DNA of 5,481 bases from Gammaproteobacteria bacterium (GTDB lineage: Bacteria > Pseudomonadota > Gammaproteobacteria > Steroidobacterales > Steroidobacteraceae). Below the pieces are notes generated by a model. That model was not told where the DNA came from. It did no database searches and was given only the letters and a program-made list of their open reading frames with translations. The DNA is taken from NCBI GenBank assembly GCA_030039615.1, contig JASHVF010000134.1, forward strand, positions 1 through 5,481. The letters run 5' to 3'. The position numbers and the translations under genes were made by a program. Positions 1 through 5,481 of the stretch are shown in pieces; the stretch's first letter is position 1; each line of letters starts with the position of its first letter.

Positions 1-1160
1 CCGGCAAAAATGGGTACGCCGGCGAGCGAGAACATGAGCATCATCATCACCAGGGCGAGCAGCGGATCGCGCTGGTGCAGTCCCCTGTAGTCCTCGAGCC
101 GGTCGGCCTCGAAGCCCTTGCGGCTCGAGAGCAGTATCACGCCGAAGGCCCCGAGCGCGGTCAGCACGTAGATGAGCGTGTAGAAGAGCGCGGCCGCATA
201 GCCGTCGGGCGTGCCGGCGACGAAGCCGAGCAGGATGAAGCCGACGTTGGCGATGGTCGAGTAGGCGAGCATGCGTTTGAGGTTGGTCTGCACGATCGCC
301 ACCACGTTGCCGACCAGGAGCGTCAGCACCGCGAGCACGGCCAGCATCTGCGACCACTCGGCGGCGGCGCCCGAAAGTCCGTACGCCAGCAGCCGCAGCG
401 CCAGCGCGAAATAGGCGATCTTGGGAACCGTGCCGATGAACAGCGTCACGCTGGTGGGCGCGCCCTCGTACACGTCCGGCAGCCACATGTGGAAGGGCAC
501 GGCGCCGAGCTTGAAGGCTACCGCGACGACGATGAAGGTGAGGCCGAGGATCACGCCCAGGCTCGCCGGCCCGTGCAGCCGTGCGGCGATCTCGCCGAGA
601 TTCAGCGTGCCGGTGAGCCCGTAGATCAGCGACATGCCATAGAGCAGCGCCCCGGAAGCGATCGCGCCCAGCACGAAGTACTTCATGGCCGACTCGGCCG
701 CGACGCCCGAGTCACGGTCGAACGCCACCATGGAGTACACCGAGAGCGCCAGCAGCTCCACCCCCAGGTAGAGCGTCAGCAGGCTGTTGGCGGAGAGCAG
801 CACGAAGATCCCGAGCAGCGCGGTGAGCGCGAGCACGTAGTACTCGCCGCGCAGGATGGCGCGGTTCTCGAGGTAGCTGCGCGAGTAGAGCAGCGCCACG
901 GCGACGACCAGGAACCCGGCGAGCTTCAGCGCCCAGGCGAGCTCGTCGGCGACGTACATGCCGTCGAACAGCAGCAGCCGCCCGCTCACCTGGCCGTACT
1001 GCACCGTGAGCGCCGCGCCGAGCGCCAGCGCGAGCAGCGTAAGCGTCGGGGTGAGGCCGCGCCGCCGCTCGCCGGCAAAGACATCCGTGAGCAGCACGAT
1101 GCAGATCGCGGCGACCAGCCAGATCTCCCCGACCGCGGGCGCGAGACTCGTGAGGCTCAT
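1..1160 (-). CDS. nuoN: NADH-quinone oxidoreductase subunit N, 3' end cut by window
   Basis: Membrane-arm subunit of complex I and one of its three antiporter-like proton channels, in the cytoplasmic membrane. The frame is open from ATG at 1160 to the window edge: 386 codons of an expected 480-490, lacking about the last 100 residues. Reading it shows repeated hydrophobic helices and the family landmarks: the TM5 glutamate in YLGVELLALSVY (E135), the TM7 lysine in FKLGAVPFHMWLPDVYEGAP (K217), a TM8 lysine in TVPKIAY (K247), and TNLKRMLAYSTIANVG (about 292-307). These match E. coli NuoN E133, K217 and K247 as I remember them. The TM12 channel lysine should lie about five codons beyond the window edge. 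It follows nuoM by 28 bases. An in-frame ATG at 1175 would add MPPTP; neither start has a clear Shine-Dalgarno site. I chose 1160 because its N-terminus is closer to usual family length. Identity is secure; the start is not. Confidence 0.96.
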   Translation of the reverse strand, partial: MSLTSLAPAVGEIWLVAAICIVLLTDVFAGERRRGLTPTLTLLALALGAALTVQYGQVSGRLLLFDGMYVADELAWALKLAGFLVVAVALLYSRSYLENRAILRGEYYVLALTALLGIFVLLSANSLLTLYLGVELLALSVYSMVAFDRDSGVAAESAMKYFVLGAIASGALLYGMSLIYGLTGTLNLGEIAARLHGPASLGVILGLTFIVVAVAFKLGAVPFHMWLPDVYEGAPTSVTLFIGTVPKIAYFALALRLLAYGLSGAAAEWSQMLAVLAVLTLLVGNVVAIVQTNLKRMLAYSTIANVGFILLGFVAGTPDGYAAALFYTLIYVLTALGAFGVILLSSRKGFEADRLEDYRGLHQRDPLLALVMMMLMFSLAGVPIFA

Positions 1161-1188
1161 GGGAGTGGGCGGCATGGGCTTTGCGGCT
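1161..1188 (-). other. nuoM-nuoN junction with two possible nuoN starts
   Basis: These 28 bases separate the nuoM TGA from the ATG at 1160. They hold a second in-frame ATG at 1175, five codons upstream, which lies 13 bases after the stop, the same distance as nuoM from nuoL. The 13 bases read AGCCGCAAAGCCC and the bases from 1175 to 1160 read ATGCCGCCCACTCCC. Neither ATG has a recognisable Shine-Dalgarno motif. Confidence 0.65.
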
Positions 1189-2694
1189 TCACAGCTTGGT
1201 GGCGATCGCCTGGGTCAGCAGATGATGGATGGTCGGCTGCATCACCTTGAGGAGCGGCGCCGGCCACACCCCCACGAGCAGCACCGCAGCCGCGAGCGCG
1301 CCGAGCACCACCAGCTCGCGCGGATTCAAGTCCTCGAGCGCGGCCACCTTCGGGTTCGCGACCGCGCCGAACACCACGCGCTTGACCAGCCACAGCGTGT
1401 AGCAGGCGCCGAGGATCAGGGTGAGCGCCGCGAGCGCTGCGTACCAGAAGCTCGCGCGGAAGCTCGCGATGATGACCAGGAACTCGCCCACGAACCCGGA
1501 AGTGCCCGGCAGCCCCGTATTGGCGAGCGCGAACAGCACCATGAAGGCCGCGAACACCGGCATGGTGTTGACCACGCCGCCATAGTCGGCGATCTGGCGG
1601 CTGTGGACGCGGTCGTACAGCACCCCGACACACAGGAACAGCGCCCCGGAGATGAGGCCGTGCGAGATCATCTGCACCATGGCGCCGTCGAGCCCCATGC
1701 CGGCGCCCTGGATCCTGCCGGTGGCGCGCACGATCTCATAGATCACGAAGGCGCCGAGCGTCACGAAGCCCATGTGCGCGATCGAGGAATAGGCGATCAG
1801 CTTCTTCATGTCCTGCTGCACCAGCGCCACGAAGCCGATGTAGATCACCGCGATGAGCGACAGCGCGATCACCAGCAGGTCGAGCTCGCGGCTCGCGTCC
1901 GGGGTGACGGGGAGCGAGAAGCGCAGGAAGCCGTAGCCGCCCATCTTCAGCATGATGGCGGCCAGGATCACCGAGCCGCCGGTCGGCGCCTCGACGTGCG
2001 CGTCCGGCAACCAGGTGTGCACCGGGAACATCGGCACCTTGACGGCGAAGGCGAGCAGGAAGGCGAGGAAGATCCAGCGCTGCTCCACCAGGGTTAAAGG
2101 CAGCGCCTGCAGGCTCGCGATCGAGTAGTCGCCCGCCTTCACGTACATGTAGATGAGCGCCGCCAGCATGAACACCGAGCCGAGGAAGGTGTACAGGAAG
2201 AACTTGATGGTGGCATAGACGCGCCGCGGGCCGCCCCAGATGCCGATGATGAGGAACATCGGGATCAGCATCGCTTCCCAGAAGAAGTAGAAGAGCAGCG
2301 CATCGCTCGCCGAGAACACGCCGATCATCAGGCCTTCCATGATGAGGAAGGCGGCGTAGTACTGCGCCGGGCGCGTCTCGATGACGGTCCAGGCGGCGAT
2401 CACCACCGGCACGGTCATGAAGGCGGTGAGCACGATGAGCGGCAGCGAGATGCCGTCGATGCCGAGCGCGTAGTACGCCTGGAAGCGCGGGATCCAGGGC
2501 AGCTTCTCGACGAACTGCAGCGCCGCCGTCGTGGTGTCGAAGCCGTTCCAGAGCGGCACGGTGAGGACCAGCGTCGCGAGCGCCGCGGCCAGCGACAGCC
2601 AGCGGCCGGCGGCGATGTTGCGGTCGCCGAGCGCGAGCACGCCGAGACCCGCGGCGATCGGCAGCCAGATGAGGATGGAGAGGAGATGCGGCAT
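1189..2694 (-). CDS. nuoM: NADH-quinone oxidoreductase subunit M (complete)
   Basis: Middle antiporter-like proton channel of the complex I membrane arm, lying between NuoL and NuoN. The 501 residues agree with the usual family length of about 490-510 and give roughly 14 membrane helices. Visible landmarks in order: TM5 glutamate in FYFFWEAMLIPMFLIIGIWGG (E140), TM7 lysine in AFAVKVPMFPVHTWLPDAHV (K219) followed by EAPTGGSV, TM8 lysine in IMLKMGGYGF (K250), QQDMKKLIAYSSIAHMGF (293-310), the broken-helix histidine in QMISHG (H345), and the TM12 glutamate in GTSGFVGEFL (E404). These correspond to E. coli E144, K234, K265 and E407, so the proton path looks intact. The ATG start is 13 bases after the nuoL TAG stop, with no Shine-Dalgarno motif between them, suggesting translational coupling. 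The stop is TGA. The N-terminus begins directly with the first helix, which supports this start. Confidence 0.98.
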   Translation of the reverse strand: MPHLLSILIWLPIAAGLGVLALGDRNIAAGRWLSLAAALATLVLTVPLWNGFDTTTAALQFVEKLPWIPRFQAYYALGIDGISLPLIVLTAFMTVPVVIAAWTVIETRPAQYYAAFLIMEGLMIGVFSASDALLFYFFWEAMLIPMFLIIGIWGGPRRVYATIKFFLYTFLGSVFMLAALIYMYVKAGDYSIASLQALPLTLVEQRWIFLAFLLAFAVKVPMFPVHTWLPDAHVEAPTGGSVILAAIMLKMGGYGFLRFSLPVTPDASRELDLLVIALSLIAVIYIGFVALVQQDMKKLIAYSSIAHMGFVTLGAFVIYEIVRATGRIQGAGMGLDGAMVQMISHGLISGALFLCVGVLYDRVHSRQIADYGGVVNTMPVFAAFMVLFALANTGLPGTSGFVGEFLVIIASFRASFWYAALAALTLILGACYTLWLVKRVVFGAVANPKVAALEDLNPRELVVLGALAAAVLLVGVWPAPLLKVMQPTIHHLLTQAIATKL

Positions 2695-2707
2695 GCGGCT
2701 GCGGCTT
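2695..2707 (-). other. nuoL-nuoM junction without a Shine-Dalgarno motif
   Basis: The 13 bases between the nuoL TAG stop and the nuoM ATG read AAGCCGCAGCCGC on the coding strand. They contain no GGAG, GAGG or AGGA. The short gap after a stop suggests nuoM is translated by coupling or reinitiation from nuoL. No promoter or hairpin terminator fits here. Confidence 0.7.
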
Positions 2708-4729
2708 CTAAGGGTGAGTCAGATACCAGCCGAGCAGCACCGCGAGCCCGATGACCATCCAGAAGGCGTAGGAGTAGAGATAGCCGCTCTGCACCCGCCG
2801 CAGCACGCCGCCGAACCAGCCGACGCTCTCGGCGGTGCCGTTCACCAGCGCGCCGTCGATCAGCCCCTGGTCACCAGCCTTCCACAGGCCGAGGCCCACC
2901 CCGCGCGCGAGCGGCGCCAGCACCTTCTCGTTGAACCAGTCGAAGTAGAACTTGTTGCAGAGAATCCGGTAGAGCAGGCGGAAGCGGTGCGCCGCGGCGT
3001 CGGCGAGCTCGGGGCGCCTGAGGAAGAAATACCAGGCGCAAGCCACCCCTGCGGCCGCGAACCAGAACGGCGCCTTGAGGAGTCCGTGGAGCGCGAACTC
3101 GAGCGCGCCGCCGAAGTCGGCGCCGACCTTTGCGACCACATCGTTCGCCGGCAGCACGAAGATCGCGTGCCCGAAGTAGCTGCCGAACAGCACATCTCCC
3201 GCCGTCACGGCGCCGATGAGCACCGAGGGAATGGCGAGTGCGATGAGCGGCAGCGTCACCACCCACGGGCTCTCGCGCGGATCGCCGCCGTGCCCGTGAT
3301 CCTCGTGGCCGTGATCGTCGCCCTTGCCGACTGCGTGATCGTCGTGGCCGTGAGGCGCCTCGCGAAAGCGCTCCGGCCCGTGGAACGTCATGAACAGCAT
3401 GCGGAACGTATAGAGCGCGGTCACGAACACGCCGAGCAGCACGCAGGCGTACGCGAACCGCGAGCCCCAGCGGTGCGACTCGCCGACCGCCTCGATGATG
3501 GCGTCCTTGGAATAGAAGCCGGAGAAGAACGGCGTGCCGATCAAGGCGAGCGCGCCGATCCAGCAGGTGACGGCCGTGATCGGCATGTACCGGGCGAGCC
3601 CGCCCATGCGGCGCATGTCCTGCTCGTGGTGCATGGCGATGATCACCGAGCCCGCGGCGAGGAACAGCAGCGCCTTGAAGAAGGCGTGGGTCATGAGATG
3701 AAAGATCGCCGCCCCGTAAGCGGAAACGCCGAGCGCCACCGTCATGTAGCCGAGCTGCGACAGAGTCGAGTAGGCAATCACGCGCTTGATGTCGTTGTTC
3801 ACGACGCCGAGCAGCCCCATGAAGAACGCCGTGAGCGCACCCACCACCATGACGACCGAGAGCGCGGCATCCGAGTACTCGAACAAGGGCGACATGCGCG
3901 CCACCATGAAGATCCCGGCGGTCACCATGGTGGCGGCGTGGATCAGCGCCGAGATCGGCGTCGGACCTTCCATCGAGTCGGGCAGCCAGACGTGCAGCGG
4001 CACCTGCGCCGACTTGCCCATGGCGCCGACGAACAGGCAGATGCAGATGAGGGTCAGCGCGTTGACGCTCGCGGTGCCGGACAGCGGCACGCTGGCCAGC
4101 GCGATGTGCGGCGCGGCGGCAAAGGCGTCGCGATAGTCGAGCGAATAGGCGTAGAAGGCGACCCCGGCGATCCCCAGCACGAAGCCGAAGTCGCCGACGC
4201 GATTGACGATGAAGGCCTTCAGGTTGGCGACGATCGCCGTGGGGCGCGTGTACCAGAAGCCGATCAGCAGGTACGAGACGAGTCCGACCGCCTCCCAGCC
4301 GAAGAACAGCTGCATGAAGTTGTTCGACATCACCAGCATCAGCATGGAGAAGGTGAACAGCGAGATGTAGCTGAAGAAGCGCGTGTAGCCGGGATCATCC
4401 GCCATGTAGCCGATGGTGTAGACGTGCACGCACAGCGACACGAAGGTGACCACCGTGATCATGAGCGCGGTGAGGCGGTCGACGAGAAAGCCCACCTGCA
4501 TGTGCATCGAGTCGCTCACCAGCCACGTGTACACGGGGGCGTCGTAGGCCGGCACCCCGTCCCACCAGACCTGCTTCAGCACCATGAGCGACAGCAGGCA
4601 CGAAGCCCCGACCGCGAGGCAGGTGAGCCAGTGGGCGCCGGCGCGGCCGATGAGCTTACCCGCGAGCCCGGCGACGATCGCCGCGCCGAGCGGCAGCAGC
4701 GGAATGGCGAGCAGCAAGTTGGGGTTCAC
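2708..4729 (-). CDS. nuoL: NADH-quinone oxidoreductase subunit L (complete, GTG start)
   Basis: Distal antiporter-like proton channel of complex I, carrying the long lateral helix that runs along the membrane arm. It has 673 residues against 613 in E. coli; the excess lies mainly in the loop after about residue 450 and in the C-terminal region. Landmarks in order: TM5 glutamate in FFGWEAVGLVSYLLIGFWY (E146), D180 in NRVGDFGF, TM7 lysine in GAMGKSAQVPLHVWLPDSME (K239), H264 in ALIHAATMV, NNDIKRVIAYSTLSQLGYM (311-329), H348 and K352 in THAFFKALLFLAAG, and TM12 lysine in FFSGFYSKDAI (K408). A His/Asp-rich loop covers about 460-483. The C-terminus (about 583-673) has NKFYFDWFNE and the GLIDGALVNG stretch typical of the lateral helix, then a final anchor helix. 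The start is GTG: the preceding codons offer no ATG, the next residues enter TM1, and a GAGGG overlaps the nuoK stop 8 bases upstream. Confidence 0.98.
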   Translation of the reverse strand: MNPNLLLAIPLLPLGAAIVAGLAGKLIGRAGAHWLTCLAVGASCLLSLMVLKQVWWDGVPAYDAPVYTWLVSDSMHMQVGFLVDRLTALMITVVTFVSLCVHVYTIGYMADDPGYTRFFSYISLFTFSMLMLVMSNNFMQLFFGWEAVGLVSYLLIGFWYTRPTAIVANLKAFIVNRVGDFGFVLGIAGVAFYAYSLDYRDAFAAAPHIALASVPLSGTASVNALTLICICLFVGAMGKSAQVPLHVWLPDSMEGPTPISALIHAATMVTAGIFMVARMSPLFEYSDAALSVVMVVGALTAFFMGLLGVVNNDIKRVIAYSTLSQLGYMTVALGVSAYGAAIFHLMTHAFFKALLFLAAGSVIIAMHHEQDMRRMGGLARYMPITAVTCWIGALALIGTPFFSGFYSKDAIIEAVGESHRWGSRFAYACVLLGVFVTALYTFRMLFMTFHGPERFREAPHGHDDHAVGKGDDHGHEDHGHGGDPRESPWVVTLPLIALAIPSVLIGAVTAGDVLFGSYFGHAIFVLPANDVVAKVGADFGGALEFALHGLLKAPFWFAAAGVACAWYFFLRRPELADAAAHRFRLLYRILCNKFYFDWFNEKVLAPLARGVGLGLWKAGDQGLIDGALVNGTAESVGWFGGVLRRVQSGYLYSYAFWMVIGLAVLLGWYLTHP
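3281..3353 (-). repeat. In-frame short repeats encoding the NuoL His/Asp-rich loop
   Basis: A 12-base direct repeat (TCGTGGCCGTGA on the plus strand) occurs at 3303-3314 and 3342-3353, 39 bases apart. An 11-base repeat (CGTGATCGTCG) occurs at 3310-3320 and 3334-3344, 24 bases apart. Both offsets are multiples of three, so the copies stay in the nuoL frame and encode repeated HGH and DDH units at residues 460-483. The segment has seven histidines and seven acidic residues between two membrane helices. Confidence 0.8.
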
Positions 4730-4736
4730 GAGCTCG

Positions 4737-4741
4737 CCCTC
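4737..4741 (-). promoter_or_regulatory. Shine-Dalgarno site of nuoL overlapping the nuoK stop
   Basis: The nuoK stop TGA runs into GAGGG, read TGAGGG on the coding strand. The GAGG core ends 8 bases before the GTG start of nuoL at 4729. The site is moderate in strength. It shares two bases with the nuoK stop codon, so ribosomes ending on nuoK would occupy or expose it. It supports the GTG as the true nuoL start. Confidence 0.6.
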
Positions 4742-5045
4742 AGCCCTTGAGCGTATTCAGGTCTTCGACGTTGATGCTGCGCCGCTCGCGGAACAGCACC
4801 ACCAGGATCGCGAGCCCGATGGCCGACTCGGCCGCGGCCACCGTGAGGATGAAGAACACGAATACCTGGCCGTTGATGTCGTTCAGGTAGCGCGAGAAGG
4901 CGATGAAGTTGAAGTTGGCGGCGAGCAGCAGCAGCTCGACGCACATGAGCAGCAGGATCACGTTCTTGCGATTGAGGAAGATGCCGGCGACGGCGAGCGA
5001 GAACAGCACGCCCGAGAGCACCAGCAGCTGCGCGAGGGTGATCAT
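4740..5045 (-). CDS. nuoK: NADH-quinone oxidoreductase subunit K (complete)
   Basis: Small membrane subunit of complex I, homologous to MrpC and mitochondrial ND4L, sitting between the antiporter-like subunits and the quinone module. It has 101 residues, the normal family length of about 100, with three helices (roughly 3-22, 28-48 and 60-84). Both conserved buried glutamates of the proton pathway are present: E37 in LLLMCVELLLLAANFNFIAF and E73 in FILTVAAAESAIGLAILVVL, equal to E. coli E36 and E72 shifted by one. The C-terminus INVEDLNTLKG is typical. The frame stays open to an ATG at 5324, but the true start is the ATG at 5045: it gives the standard N-terminus MITLAQ, overlaps the nuoJ stop as ATGA, and has GGAG 8 bases upstream. 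The longer reading would add an arginine-rich stretch that is only a shadow of nuoJ. Confidence 0.98.
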   Translation of the reverse strand: MITLAQLLVLSGVLFSLAVAGIFLNRKNVILLLMCVELLLLAANFNFIAFSRYLNDINGQVFVFFILTVAAAESAIGLAILVVLFRERRSINVEDLNTLKG

Positions 5046-5481
5046 GGGCGTTTCTCCGCGTCCATCTTCACGATGCGCACGCGGTCCTCGCGCCGCACCG
5101 CCACCTGGCGGCTGATGTCCTGCTGCTTGAGGCCCGCGCGCCGGCGCATGGTGAGGGAGATCGCGGCCACGATCGCCACCAGCAGCAGCACCGCGGCGAG
5201 CTCGAACGGGTAGGCATAGCGGGTATAGAGCACGCTGCCGAGCGCCTGCGTGTTGCTGTAATCGGCCGGCAGCGGCGCCACCACGCCGCGACGCGCGTCG
5301 AGCCCGAGCGCGCCGTGTGCCCACACCACCCCGGCGATCTCCACGATCACGGCGAGTGCGACCAGCGCGCCGAGCCAGGCGAAGCGCGTGAAGCCCTTGC
5401 GCAGCTCCGCGAGGTTGATGTCGAGCATCATGACCACGAACAGGAACAGCACCATCACCGCGCCGACGTAGACCAGCACCA
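5042..5481 (-). CDS. nuoJ: NADH-quinone oxidoreductase subunit J, 5' end cut by window
   Basis: Membrane subunit of complex I (homologue of mitochondrial ND6) next to NuoK, NuoA and NuoH; its third helix changes shape in coupling quinone chemistry to proton pumping. The last 146 residues or so are present and about 50-60 N-terminal residues are missing. The fragment opens inside TM3 with YVGAVMVLFLFVVMMLDIN, the most conserved segment of the family. A hydrophobic helix follows at about 33-51 of the fragment, then the periplasmic loop, then TM5 beginning NTQALGSVLYTRYAYPFELA and running to LTMRRR. A basic cytoplasmic tail follows, with QVAVRREDRVRIVKM, ending EKRP before TGA. A GTG at 5479 could be misread as a start, but it is an internal valine codon within TM3 and another xTG codon precedes it. 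The stop overlaps the nuoK start. Confidence 0.96.
   Translation of the reverse strand, partial: VLVYVGAVMVLFLFVVMMLDINLAELRKGFTRFAWLGALVALAVIVEIAGVVWAHGALGLDARRGVVAPLPADYSNTQALGSVLYTRYAYPFELAAVLLLVAIVAAISLTMRRRAGLKQQDISRQVAVRREDRVRIVKMDAEKRP
5054..5057 (-). promoter_or_regulatory. Shine-Dalgarno site of nuoK
   Basis: GGAG (followed by AAA) lies within the last codons of nuoJ, 8 bases before the nuoK ATG at 5045. Motif and spacing are canonical and decide between this start and the upstream ATG at 5324. With the ATGA overlap it indicates coupled nuoJ-nuoK translation. Confidence 0.75.

Noticed and set aside
1161..1188. Possible terminator or promoter in the longest gap of the window
   Set aside because: Only 28 bases, no T-run, no convincing hairpin, no -10/-35 pair, and the next gene of the same operon follows directly.
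75..1250. 391-codon plus-strand open frame opposite nuoN
   Set aside because: It is antisense to a clear nuoN, has low-complexity Arg/Glu/His/Gln composition and no domain; it arises from high-GC third positions.
958..2097. 379-codon plus-strand open frame opposite nuoM
   Set aside because: It is the reverse-complement shadow of nuoM with the same charged, repetitive composition and no plausible gene start context.
4920..4940. AGC-type trinucleotide run that might be a functional repeat
   Set aside because: It is the CTG-rich leucine stretch of NuoK helix 2 (LLLL region) read on the other strand, explained by protein composition.
4740..5324. A 194-codon version of nuoK starting at an upstream ATG
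   Set aside because: The extra 93 residues are an out-of-frame reading of nuoJ, rich in Arg and Ala. The ATG at 5045 gives the family-standard 101-residue protein and has a good ribosome site.
5042..5479. nuoJ as a complete 145-residue gene starting at GTG 5479
   Set aside because: The GTG is an internal valine in conserved TM3, the frame continues past the window edge, and the first two helices of NuoJ would be missing.

Overview
The window lies inside the nuo operon for respiratory complex I (NDH-1, proton-pumping NADH:quinone oxidoreductase). Every real gene is on the minus strand, so transcription runs from high to low coordinates in the order nuoJ (3' part) - nuoK - nuoL - nuoM - nuoN (5' part). 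These five genes encode integral subunits of the membrane arm. Both ends of the window cut through genes: nuoJ lacks its N-terminal part and nuoN lacks its C-terminal part.

The DNA is strongly GC-rich, with mostly G or C at third codon positions. The nuoJ-K-L-M-N order, the long NuoL (673 residues), and the basic NuoJ tail ending in a DRVRIVKM-type motif all suggest a high-GC proteobacterium. A beta- or gammaproteobacterium is my best guess, made from remembered family features and not from a search. Nothing points to a mobile element, phage, CRISPR array, tRNA or rRNA.

Layout, in transcription order: nuoJ 5481-5042 (partial); nuoK 5045-4740, overlapping the nuoJ stop by ATGA; nuoL 4729-2708 with a GTG start after a 10-base gap; nuoM 2694-1189 after 13 bases; nuoN from 1160 (or 1175) to beyond base 1. 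No gap exceeds 28 bases, there is no room for an internal promoter, and no terminator-like hairpin was seen, so this is one transcription unit.

The gene products work as one machine. NuoL, NuoM and NuoN are three antiporter-like (Mrp-related) paralogues, each forming a proton channel. NuoK and NuoJ link them to the quinone-binding module encoded upstream (NuoH, NuoB, NuoD and others, outside the window). All expected charged channel residues that fall inside the window are intact, so the complex looks functional.

I found no previously undescribed system here; this is a well-conserved housekeeping region. The points worth a second look are small: a His/Asp-rich loop in NuoL made of in-frame DNA repeats, two gene junctions that share a leader sequence and lack a Shine-Dalgarno site, an ambiguous nuoN start, and very long plus-strand open frames that are almost certainly shadows.
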